A stretch of DNA of 64,000 nt from NCBI GenBank assembly GCA_021151695.1, contig JAGKWU010000001.1, forward strand, positions 434,001 through 498,000. Reading direction: 5' to 3'. Both the position numbers and the translations under genes were made by a program. The stretch's first letter is position 1. Every line of letters starts with the position of its first letter. Positions 17,112-25,815 of this stretch are shown here, piece by piece. Source of the stretch: Cellvibrionaceae bacterium (lineage in GTDB: Bacteria > Pseudomonadota > Gammaproteobacteria > Pseudomonadales > Cellvibrionaceae). Under the pieces are notes generated by a model. The model saw only the letters and a list, made by a program, of their open reading frames with translations, made no database searches and was not told where the DNA came from.

Positions 17112-20100
17112 TTATTCAGCGTGATGGGTAGCCTGGGCTACATCAAGCAGATCGCGCAGTGCCACAGCAAAAACAGCAAAATCTGCACTCGCATTAGCCT
17201 GCAATTCGGATACCATAGTGCGCCAGCGATTCACCAACACTTGTTGCTGATTGCTCCAGCGAGCCACCAATGCCGGCACATCCGCTGTTGGCTCAGCGCC
17301 TTTCAGCAGCGACACTGTGAGCGAACGCAATTGCGATTCCAGATCGTCCATATAAGTCTCGCGCGCCATAGCCTGCCAGAAACTCTCTACTTTTAATTGC
17401 GACAATTGATTGGCGAACCAGGGCAGACTCAAATAATTACTAATGGCAAAATACATTTTTGCCACCAACTCAATATCACAACCGCTACGTCGCACGGCTT
17501 CGGCCAAGCTGATGCCAGAATACAAATAGGGAACAGGCGCGGCCTGCACCGCCAACTCGCGAGCAACCCCCTGCTCTTGCAATTTTTGATACTGGGCTTG
17601 CAGCTCTTCAAGGTGTATACCTTGCAAAAACTCCGGTAATTTTTGCGCAATAAAACTTACTGCCGGCGCAAAGAGTGCAACCTCGGCGGCAGGGTCAATA
17701 TTGCTGCGGCGATTGCGTAAGAACCAACGTGTAGCACGGCGCACGCGCCGCATCATATTGATCATCAATTCATGTTGGAGTTGAGCTGGTACCTCATAAT
17801 CCAACAACTGCAAATCGCGGATAAAATTTTCGAGCTGGTAAATATCACGCGCCGCTATATAGGCCTTAGCTACATCTCCCACACTCGCACCGGTAGACTC
17901 AAGCAAACGCTGCGCAAAACTGATGCCCATATTGTTAACCATATCGTTGGCAACCTGGGTAGCAACAATTTCGCGGCGTAATCTGTGACTGTAGAGTGCC
18001 ACGTTGTAATGTTGCGCAATTTGCAGCGGAAAAGCAGTTTCAATTGCTTTGGCCATGTAATCGTCATCTGCTATATCAGCGCTGGCGAGATCTTCTTTAA
18101 GGCTGGCTTTTGCATAGGAAATAAGCACGGCCAACTCGGGCCGCGTAAGCCCGAGGTTGTGCGTTTGCCGTTCAAGCAATTGGGTATCTGCGGGTAAGAA
18201 TTCGAGCTTGCGATTCAGGCGCTTCTGGCTTTCAAGCGCTGACATAAAGCGGCGATATTCGGCACTACGCGCCAGACTTTCGGCTTCGGCAATACTGATT
18301 GCCAGCGTTTGGCGATAATTATTATTGAGCACCAGCTGCGCTACATTGTCGGTCATATCCGCTAACAAATGATTGCGCTGTTTGGGTGTGAGATCACCAT
18401 TGCTGACCAATTCATTGAGCAGAATTTTTACATTGACCTCATGGTCACTGCAATCCACACCACCCGCGTTATCAATGAAATCTGTATTACAGGCGCCCGC
18501 ATTCAAACAATATTCAATACGGCCGCGTTGGGTCATACCCAGGTTGCCGCCCTCTCCCACCACTTTGCAGCGCAATTCATTACCGTTTACGCGCAAGCTG
18601 TCGTTGGCTTTATCGCCAACATCAGCGTGGGTCTCACTGCTGGATTTTACGTAGGTGCCTATGCCGCCATTCCACAGCAAATCCACGGGCGCCTTGAGCA
18701 AACGATTAATAAGTTCTGAGGGCGATAACACATCCTCATCAATGGCAAAACATTGTTTCATCGCATTATTAATGGCGATAGATTTAAGATCGCGACTGTA
18801 AACACCGCCGCCCTCGCTGATCAACGATGACTGATAATCCGCCCAGGTTGTTTTGGGTGTAGTGAATAAACGTTTACGCTCTGTAAAACTTGCAGCCGCA
18901 TCAGGATTAGGATCGATAAAAATATGTGCATGGTTAAACGCAGCAACCAGGCAAATATGTTCTGACAACAACATACCATTGCCAAACACATCACCCGCCA
19001 TATCGCCAATACCTACAACGGTAAAATCCTGCTGCTGGATATTGATGCCTTTTTCTTTGAAATGGCGCATCACCGATATCCATGCACCGCGCGCGGTAAT
19101 GCCCATGCCTTTGTGGTCGTAACCCTGGCTTCCCCCTGACGCAAATGCATCCCCCAGCCAGTGGTTATATTCGGCAGAGATGCTATTGGCTATATCCGAA
19201 AAAGTCGCAGTGCCTTTATCGGCTGCCACTACCAGATAGGGATCATCGTCATCATAGCGGGTGACATTTTTGGGCGGCACCAATTGGCCTTCAACCAAGT
19301 TATCAGTGAGGTCCAGCAAGCCGCGGATAAAAACTTTGTAACAGGCAATCGCTTCCTGTTGCAATGCTTCGCGCCCACCTTCGGTAGGTGGATGTTTGCA
19401 AACAAAGCCGCCTTTGGCACCGTTGGGCACTATCACTGCATTTTTAACTTGTTGGGCTTTTACCAACCCCAGGACTTCAGTACGGTAATCTTGCAAGCGA
19501 TCAGACCAGCGCAAACCGCCGCGCGCCACTTTGCCACCGCGCAAATGTACACCTTCCACACGCGGAGAAAATACAAAGATTTCATAGAGTGGACGCGGTT
19601 CGGGAATATCGGGAATATTACGCGAGCTGAGCTTGATGGAAAGATAATCCTTATAACTGCCATCGCCGGAGAATTGAAAATAATTGGTGCGCAGGCTGGC
19701 ATCTATCAGTGTAACAAAACGACGTAATATACGATCTTCGTTGAGATTTTCCACTTGATCGAGCGCAGAAAAAATGGCATCGCGCAAATGCTCCAGCTTT
19801 TGCTCACGTGGTTCAGCAACGGCATCACTCGCGGGATAAAACTTCAGTTTAAATAATTCCAACAGCTGTTGCGCTATAGCACTGTGATTAACCAGGGCGC
19901 TGGCAATATAGTGTTCGGTAAAATTAAATAATGTCTGCCGCATATAATTGGCATAGGCACGCAATACAGTGACCTCCCGCCAGCTCAGTTGGGCGGCAGG
20001 CACCAGCTTGTTAAAGGCATCGCTGTCAGTTTTGCGATGCCAGATCGCAGAAAAGGCATCCTGAAATAATTCCCTTACCTGATTGATATCCACCGCGCCC

Positions 20101-21965
20101 GGCAAATTGAAACGCAGTTGGAAATCGTGCAGCCATACCTGGCTCTGGTCATGTTTGTGTATGCAGTAGGGATTTTCAGAAAGTACGCGCAAACCAAGGT
20201 TTTCAAGCAGCGGAATAACCTCGGACAGCTCCACCGTGTGTGTTTTGCGGAAAATTTTAAAGCGCACCACTTGAGGATCTGCTGCCAGGGGTTGATAAAA
20301 ACTCATGGCTATATCTTTGGGTGTGTGCAACTCCTCCATAGAGGCTATATCTTGCACGGCGGTACGCGCTTCAAAGTGTTCTTTGTAGGCCGCTGAAAAT
20401 CCCTCGCGATATTCGTTAAAGACTTGCATGGCCTGCTCTTCACCCAGGGATTCCACCAGTGCATTATGCAAATGATCTTCCCACGAGCGAGTAATTTCGC
20501 GAATGCGTGCCTGCAGTTTTTCCTGATCGTATTCCAGCGGGCGGCGTCCATCAACTTTAAACACCAAATGCAAGCGCGCCAGTATGGATTCAGAAAAATA
20601 AGTATTGAATTCCCATTCACTGGAATGGATCGTCTGACCGATGACGTCCTGAATGCGCAATCGCAATTGTGTGGTAAAAAGATCACGTGGCACATACACC
20701 AGACAACTGACAAATTTCCCAAAGGGATCCTGCCGCATAAACAAGCGCACTTTATACCGCTCGTTGATGCCAGCTACACCCATGGTAATTTCGAACAACT
20801 CCGAGCTATTACTTAAAAATAATTCATCGCGCGGAAACGTATCCAATATCTGCCGCAGATGTTTACCATCGTGACTCTGCGGATCCAGGCCAGAGCGCTC
20901 AAAAACTTTATCGACCTTGTGACGCAGAAGCGGAATTTTCGAGGGGCTCATAATGTACACATTTGAGGTGTACAGTCCGAGAAAACGCAATTCGCCCGTT
21001 ACCTCGCCTTGTGCATTAAATTTTTTAACGACCACATAATCTGAATAGGCGTGACGATGAATACGCGAGCGCACGGAGGATTTGGAGAAGGTGAGCACTT
21101 GGGGGGCGAGATGAAAACGGGCTACACCGGAGTTGAGATCACCAGCTTCAGAATAATTGGCATCACCACCCTTGAACGCAAAAAAACCCAAACGCTTATC
21201 GATGTTTTCCTGAAGGAAACGTTTGCCGTCCCGCTCACCAAAATCGTATTCACTGTAACCTAAAAATGTGAAATTGTTAGCGCGCATCCAGGCCAGGAAT
21301 TCCTGGCTGTCCGCAATGTTTGCAACCGGAGATGCTTTGGAGAGCTGTAAATTTTCTTCTGCTGCCTGCGCGGCTTGCAGCATAGGCTGGTAATCGCCCA
21401 CAACACAGCTCAACTCTGCCAGCACGCTTTGCAAACTTTGAACTATATCGGCCAGTTCATTGCGGAACGTCAGCAGATTAATTTCCACATAGACAAAGGC
21501 TTCTTTATTCACGTCGACGTTTGCCGGTGGCTCAAGGCTAAGTAATTTATGCTCGCTGTCGCGTTGAACACTAAGCACCGTACTTTTTATGGCGTGTATG
21601 GCAATGTTGCGGCGGTTGAGTTCTATGCGTATGGAGTCCACCAGAAAGGGCATATCCTTTTGCAGAATCGTCAATATGGTATGGGGACAAGACCAGCCTT
21701 CTGTGTCCAGTCGGGGATTAATCAATTGGATGAGCGGAGACGTACCGTTGAAGACCTGGATAAGACGCCAGCAGTGATAGATCATGCCAAACACATCACT
21801 GAGATAACGACCAGCCAGTTCATCCAGCGGATAGCGCGAAAAAAACTGACGGGTAAATAGCATAAAACTTGCTAATTCCGCCTCACCCAGCGTTTCAGCA
21901 GCGGCGAGTCGTAAGTCTTCCAAAAATGTGTCCAGATCCTGTGCAGCAACCAGTTGGCTATTCAA
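17112..21965 (-). CDS. gdhB: NAD-specific glutamate dehydrogenase, large (180-kDa) type
   Basis: 1617 residues, the length typical of the large NAD-GDH class that converts glutamate to 2-oxoglutarate and ammonia catabolically. The N-terminal half carries ACT-like regulatory regions. The catalytic domain includes RGGLRWSDR and GLVKAQQVKNAVIVPNGAKG at about 805-860, and a nucleotide-binding region near VVGIGDMAGDVFGNGM. The start appears to be TTG at 21965 (TTG AAT AGC CAA), preceded by GGAG six bases upstream; no in-frame ATG is better placed. It is monocistronic in this view and divergent from moxR. The gene symbol follows Pseudomonas usage. Confidence 0.95.
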   Translation of the reverse strand: MNSQLVAAQDLDTFLEDLRLAAAETLGEAELASFMLFTRQFFSRYPLDELAGRYLSDVFGMIYHCWRLIQVFNGTSPLIQLINPRLDTEGWSCPHTILTILQKDMPFLVDSIRIELNRRNIAIHAIKSTVLSVQRDSEHKLLSLEPPANVDVNKEAFVYVEINLLTFRNELADIVQSLQSVLAELSCVVGDYQPMLQAAQAAEENLQLSKASPVANIADSQEFLAWMRANNFTFLGYSEYDFGERDGKRFLQENIDKRLGFFAFKGGDANYSEAGDLNSGVARFHLAPQVLTFSKSSVRSRIHRHAYSDYVVVKKFNAQGEVTGELRFLGLYTSNVYIMSPSKIPLLRHKVDKVFERSGLDPQSHDGKHLRQILDTFPRDELFLSNSSELFEITMGVAGINERYKVRLFMRQDPFGKFVSCLVYVPRDLFTTQLRLRIQDVIGQTIHSSEWEFNTYFSESILARLHLVFKVDGRRPLEYDQEKLQARIREITRSWEDHLHNALVESLGEEQAMQVFNEYREGFSAAYKEHFEARTAVQDIASMEELHTPKDIAMSFYQPLAADPQVVRFKIFRKTHTVELSEVIPLLENLGLRVLSENPYCIHKHDQSQVWLHDFQLRFNLPGAVDINQVRELFQDAFSAIWHRKTDSDAFNKLVPAAQLSWREVTVLRAYANYMRQTLFNFTEHYIASALVNHSAIAQQLLELFKLKFYPASDAVAEPREQKLEHLRDAIFSALDQVENLNEDRILRRFVTLIDASLRTNYFQFSGDGSYKDYLSIKLSSRNIPDIPEPRPLYEIFVFSPRVEGVHLRGGKVARGGLRWSDRLQDYRTEVLGLVKAQQVKNAVIVPNGAKGGFVCKHPPTEGGREALQQEAIACYKVFIRGLLDLTDNLVEGQLVPPKNVTRYDDDDPYLVVAADKGTATFSDIANSISAEYNHWLGDAFASGGSQGYDHKGMGITARGAWISVMRHFKEKGINIQQQDFTVVGIGDMAGDVFGNGMLLSEHICLVAAFNHAHIFIDPNPDAAASFTERKRLFTTPKTTWADYQSSLISEGGGVYSRDLKSIAINNAMKQCFAIDEDVLSPSELINRLLKAPVDLLWNGGIGTYVKSSSETHADVGDKANDSLRVNGNELRCKVVGEGGNLGMTQRGRIEYCLNAGACNTDFIDNAGGVDCSDHEVNVKILLNELVSNGDLTPKQRNHLLADMTDNVAQLVLNNNYRQTLAISIAEAESLARSAEYRRFMSALESQKRLNRKLEFLPADTQLLERQTHNLGLTRPELAVLISYAKASLKEDLASADIADDDYMAKAIETAFPLQIAQHYNVALYSHRLRREIVATQVANDMVNNMGISFAQRLLESTGASVGDVAKAYIAARDIYQLENFIRDLQLLDYEVPAQLQHELMINMMRRVRRATRWFLRNRRSNIDPAAEVALFAPAVSFIAQKLPEFLQGIHLEELQAQYQKLQEQGVARELAVQAAPVPYLYSGISLAEAVRRSGCDIELVAKMYFAISNYLSLPWFANQLSQLKVESFWQAMARETYMDDLESQLRSLTVSLLKGAEPTADVPALVARWSNQQQVLVNRWRTMVSELQANASADFAVFAVALRDLLDVAQATHHAE

Positions 21966-22245
21966 TTCAAACTCCTTTCATACTTTTTTCGCTTCTCGGA
22001 GTCGCACTCAGCCTGAGCGCGATATCGATTGTTGCACTAAAGCCTAGACCAAAAACTCACCAGAGACGCCAAAATATGAGCACTCTTTGCGACAGATCAA
22101 CCAAATTTGGCTTGAAATTCAAGGAACTGACACCAGATTTTGCAGTCTACCCGCGGCCCAGCTCCGGCTTCGCTGATCGCCACTGGAAAGCTGGCGATTT
22201 AACAATCAACAAATAATCAAATTTTGGTCAAGGCAGCCTTTGTTT
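21966..22245. promoter_or_regulatory. Divergent promoter region, NAD-GDH and moxR
   Basis: About 280 bases separate the divergent glutamate dehydrogenase and moxR genes. A GGAG element serves the TTG start on the minus strand and AAGGCAG precedes the moxR ATG. I see no tRNA, hairpin terminator or convincing small ORF here. Confidence 0.4.
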
Positions 22246-23205
22246 ATGAGCAATTTTCAACAAATCAACACCTTAAAACTATGGCTTAACGAACAGATCA
22301 TTGGGCAGGACCATTTGGTCGAGCGCCTGTTGGTCGCCCTGTTGGCTGACGGCCATTTGTTGGTAGAAGGCGCGCCCGGCCTGGCCAAGACCAAAGCAAT
22401 CAAAACCCTTGCACAAGCGATTGAAGGCAACTTCCACCGCATCCAATTTACGCCGGATTTGCTGCCATCCGATGTCACAGGTACAGATATCTATCGCCCA
22501 CAACAGGGGGTATTCGAATTCCAGCCAGGCCCGATTTTCCACAATCTGGTGTTGGCCGATGAAATCAACCGCGCGCCTGCAAAAGTGCAATCCGCGCTGT
22601 TGGAAGCCATGGCCGAGCGCCAGGTGAGCGTAGGCAGCAAGACCTATCCTCTCCCACCCCTGTTTATGGTAATGGCCACCCAGAACCCCATTGAGCAAGA
22701 AGGCACCTACCCGCTGCCTGAAGCCCAGCTCGACCGTTTCCTGTTACATGTAAATGTGGATTACCCGGATGCCCAGGCCGAGCGCCGCATTCTGCAACTG
22801 GTGCGCGACGAAGCCCTGGCCCGCCAGCATGCAGCACCTACTGCTATCAGCCAGGAAACCTTGATGGCCGCGCGCCGCGAAGTGCTGGATCTGCATATGG
22901 CCGACAGCGTTGAGGAATATCTGGTGCAATTGATTAACGCTACCCGTCGCCCCGGTCTCTACAGCGGCGAACTGGAAGAGTTGCTCGAATACGGCGCCAG
23001 CCCGCGCGGTACTATTGCGTTGGATCGCTGCGCCCGCGCCCATGCCTGGCTGCAAGGTAAGGATTTCGTCAGCCCCGACGATGTGCAGGCTGTCATCCAC
23101 GACTGTTTGCGCCACCGTTTAATTTTGAGCTTTGAAGCTGAAGCCAGCGGCATCACCAGCAACCAGGTGATCGACCGCCTGTTGCGTGCCGTTCCTTTGG
23201 CCTGA
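22246..23205 (+). CDS. MoxR-family AAA+ ATPase
   Basis: 319 residues of the MoxR AAA+ family. Walker A EGAPGLAKTK is at about 41-50 and Walker B LVLADEINRAPAK follows near residue 107; sensor region MVMATQNPIEQEGTYPLPEAQLDRF is characteristic. MoxR ATPases act as chaperones, often for VWA-domain partners. It heads an operon with DUF58, DUF4381, two VWA proteins and BatD, the usual moxR/bat arrangement, which suggests those are its clients. I chose the ATG at 22246 rather than an upstream TTG. Confidence 0.93.
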   Translation: MSNFQQINTLKLWLNEQIIGQDHLVERLLVALLADGHLLVEGAPGLAKTKAIKTLAQAIEGNFHRIQFTPDLLPSDVTGTDIYRPQQGVFEFQPGPIFHNLVLADEINRAPAKVQSALLEAMAERQVSVGSKTYPLPPLFMVMATQNPIEQEGTYPLPEAQLDRFLLHVNVDYPDAQAERRILQLVRDEALARQHAAPTAISQETLMAARREVLDLHMADSVEEYLVQLINATRRPGLYSGELEELLEYGASPRGTIALDRCARAHAWLQGKDFVSPDDVQAVIHDCLRHRLILSFEAEASGITSNQVIDRLLRAVPLA

Positions 23206-23222
23206 TGCAGGGATAAATCCCT

Positions 23223-24209
23223 ATGCAACTATTTGCCAGAAGCAAAGAGCAGTCACCCGCCAGTGAAGCGAGTAGTAGTCCGCTGGGCGATCTGAATCCA
23301 AAAGGCGCTTACAGCGAACTGAGCCAGCTATTGCGCCTGCGGTTTGCCGGCCAGGAATTGAAGCTCACCATCAAGCGCCCGGTTAAAAGCCAGCTCAATG
23401 GCGCCGAGCGCACTCGTGTGCGCGGTCGAGGGATGGACTTTGAGGAGGTTCGCCTCTACCAACCGGGTGATGACGTGCGCAGTATCGATTGGCGCGTGAC
23501 CGCTCGCACCCAGGTACCGCACACCAAGCTTTATCGCGAAGAGCGCGAGCGCCCCGTATTTGTCGTTACCGACCAGCGCGCCTCGTTGTTTTTTGGCAGC
23601 CGTCAATGCTTCAAATCTGTGCTCGCCAACCACATAGCGGCCAACCTGGCATGGGCTGCACTGACCAATGGTGACCGTATTGGCGGCTTGGTGTTTGGCG
23701 ACCGTCGCCTGCGCGATATTCGCCCGCGCCGCAGCAAGCATGCGGTGCTGGAGTTATTGCATCAATTACAGGAATTTAATCGCGAGCTGACATCACCCAT
23801 AGCCCCCGCTGACAGCCAAACCCTGGCTACAGTATTGGCGGATGTTCGCCGTATCGCACGGCCGGGCAGCTCGGTGTTTATCATCAGCGATTTTTATGAC
23901 TATGACGCCCGTTGCGAGCAGCAGCTGTTTGAGCTGGCCCGCCATACAGAAGTCAGCCTGATTCATGTGTACGACCCGCTGGAGCAGCAGTTGCACACCA
24001 ACAGCCGCCTCACGGTGAGCAACGGCCAGGCGCGGCTGCAATTGCCCACGGATGAAGCCAGCTTCCAGCAAGCCTATGAGACTGCTTTCGGCGCGCGACT
24101 GGATTACCTGACCCAAAGTGCGAAGCGCCTGGGCTTGCCACTCCTTTCCTACGCCACCAGTGACAACCTGCAGCAATTGCTGCGCGAACGTTTTGCGGCC
24201 CGAAAATAA
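23223..24209 (+). CDS. DUF58 domain protein of the MoxR/Bat cluster
   Basis: 328 residues. The DUF58 core is visible: RVRGRGMDFEEVRLYQPGDDVRSIDWRVTART, then TKLYREERERPVFVVTDQRASLFFG, a VWA-like fold. DUF58 proteins almost always follow moxR and are thought to be its partners, though no biochemical activity is settled. It starts about 15 bases after moxR ends and is followed by the DUF4381 gene with only a few bases between, so all are probably co-transcribed. Cytoplasmic by sequence; no membrane segment. Confidence 0.9.
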   Translation: MQLFARSKEQSPASEASSSPLGDLNPKGAYSELSQLLRLRFAGQELKLTIKRPVKSQLNGAERTRVRGRGMDFEEVRLYQPGDDVRSIDWRVTARTQVPHTKLYREERERPVFVVTDQRASLFFGSRQCFKSVLANHIAANLAWAALTNGDRIGGLVFGDRRLRDIRPRRSKHAVLELLHQLQEFNRELTSPIAPADSQTLATVLADVRRIARPGSSVFIISDFYDYDARCEQQLFELARHTEVSLIHVYDPLEQQLHTNSRLTVSNGQARLQLPTDEASFQQAYETAFGARLDYLTQSAKRLGLPLLSYATSDNLQQLLRERFAARK

Positions 24210-24212
24210 TCC

Positions 24213-24806
24213 ATGACTGCACCCGATAACTCCCAACCACCCATGCTCGCGCAAACTCCGGTATCACCACCGGGGCAACCTGGTGCGCAAGACCCACTCG
24301 CCCAATTGCAAGATATACACACACCGCCCGACATAGGACTCTGGCCCCCGGCCTGGGGTTGGTGGTTAGTGGCTTTGCTCGCTATAACCCTATTGGGTGC
24401 GGCTATCTTTTTCATTCGCCGCAAGCGGCAGCGAAACCATTACCGCCAACAAGCCCTGGCGGAACTAAACCAACTCAATCGCATTGATGCCGAGCAAAAT
24501 GGCGAGTGGTTACAAGCCCTGAGCATACTGTTGCGCCGCACCGCCATCGCCGGCTGCGGAGCACAATTTGATACTGGATTGAAAGGCGACGCCTGGCTGA
24601 CCTGGCTCGATGAACGCTGCCCCGCCTGCAACATGCAATTCAGCCAGGGGCCTGGCACCGCCCTGCTCACCGGTCCTTATCAGAAAAATCCTGAATGCGA
24701 TCGCGCTGCACTCAACCAACTTGCCAGCACCTGGATTCGCGAGCATCGCAACCGCTGGCAAAAAGTAAACACAAACAAGAAAAACAGCGGAGGTCAGGAT
24801 GTTTGA
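24213..24806 (+). CDS. DUF4381 domain membrane protein
   Basis: 197 residues. A proline-rich N terminus with DIHTPPDIGLWPPAWGWW leads into one membrane helix (about 50-70), followed by RRKRQRNHYRQQALAEL and a cytoplasmic helical domain. This matches DUF4381, which occurs only in moxR/bat-type clusters. The gene begins three bases after the DUF58 stop and overlaps the start of the next VWA gene. Its role in the complex is unknown; a membrane adaptor is an inference from topology. Confidence 0.88.
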   Translation: MTAPDNSQPPMLAQTPVSPPGQPGAQDPLAQLQDIHTPPDIGLWPPAWGWWLVALLAITLLGAAIFFIRRKRQRNHYRQQALAELNQLNRIDAEQNGEWLQALSILLRRTAIAGCGAQFDTGLKGDAWLTWLDERCPACNMQFSQGPGTALLTGPYQKNPECDRAALNQLASTWIREHRNRWQKVNTNKKNSGGQDV

Positions 24807-25815
24807 ATTGCAATGGCCCTGGCTGCTAGCGCTGCTGCCACTTCCGCTTTTGGTTTTCTGGCTCCCCGCCCAAAAGCAGGAAGATACCGCATTGCGCGTA
24901 CCCTTCTTCCAACAAGTACAAAACCTCAATAGCGATCACCAACACAGACGCGGCCGCGCAACCGTTCGCCAGTTATTGTTGTGGCTGATCTGGGCTTGCT
25001 GTTTGCTGGCCGCGGCCAACCCGCGCTGGATTGGCGAGCCCATCAGCATGCCCAACAGTGGGCGCGATCTGCTGATTGCGGTGGACCTTTCCGAAAGTAT
25101 GTTGACCAAAGATATGAAGTGGCAAGGCAACGAGATTAACCGCCTGGACGCCATCAAAATTGTGGTGGGCGACTTTGTCGAAAATCGCAAAAGTGATCGC
25201 CTGGGTTTAATCCTCTTCGCCACCCAAGCTTATTTGCAGGCGCCGCTAACCTATGATCGCGAGACCGTGCATACATTACTAAACGAAGCGCAAATTTATT
25301 TCGCCGGCAAAAGCACATCGATTGGCGATGCAATTGGTCTCGCCACCAAGCGCCTGCGCACGCGACCAGATGCCCAGCGTGTATTGATATTGCTCACCGA
25401 CGGCGCCAACACCTCAGGCGAACTCACCCCATTGCAAGCCGCTGATCTGGCAGAGCAAGAGCACGTGAAGATTTATACCATTGGTTTCGGTGCAGACGAA
25501 ATGATCGTGAACGATGGCTTCTTTGGTTCACGCCGCGTGAATCCCTCCGCGGATCTCGATGAGCCTACCATGCGCGCTATCGCCGAAAAAACCGGCGGCC
25601 AATATTTCCGCGCACGCAATCTCGAAGAGCTGGGCGATATTCATCGCGAGCTGAATCGACTGGAACCTATCGAATCTGACCAGGAGACATTCCGTCCCGT
25701 GCAGGATCTTTTTTATTGGCCGCTGGGCATAGCGCTATTGTTGAGCTTTGCCTGGGCGATGCGACATGTCATCGCTCATCAGCAAGCCGATAAGGCTCAG
25801 GAGGTGCGCCCATGA
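24799..25815 (+). CDS. batA: BatA-like VWA domain membrane protein
   Basis: 338 residues: an N-terminal helix (WPWLLALLPLPLLVFWLP), a second helix near 58-73, a periplasmic von Willebrand factor A domain with MIDAS motif DLSESM at 96-101 and later LTDGANTSGE, and a C-terminal helix at about 305-322. Its start overlaps the DUF4381 stop, and its own stop overlaps the next start by four bases. Bat proteins were linked to aerotolerance in Bacteroides and to stress resistance elsewhere; the mechanism is unresolved. Confidence 0.9.
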   Translation: MFELQWPWLLALLPLPLLVFWLPAQKQEDTALRVPFFQQVQNLNSDHQHRRGRATVRQLLLWLIWACCLLAAANPRWIGEPISMPNSGRDLLIAVDLSESMLTKDMKWQGNEINRLDAIKIVVGDFVENRKSDRLGLILFATQAYLQAPLTYDRETVHTLLNEAQIYFAGKSTSIGDAIGLATKRLRTRPDAQRVLILLTDGANTSGELTPLQAADLAEQEHVKIYTIGFGADEMIVNDGFFGSRRVNPSADLDEPTMRAIAEKTGGQYFRARNLEELGDIHRELNRLEPIESDQETFRPVQDLFYWPLGIALLLSFAWAMRHVIAHQQADKAQEVRP

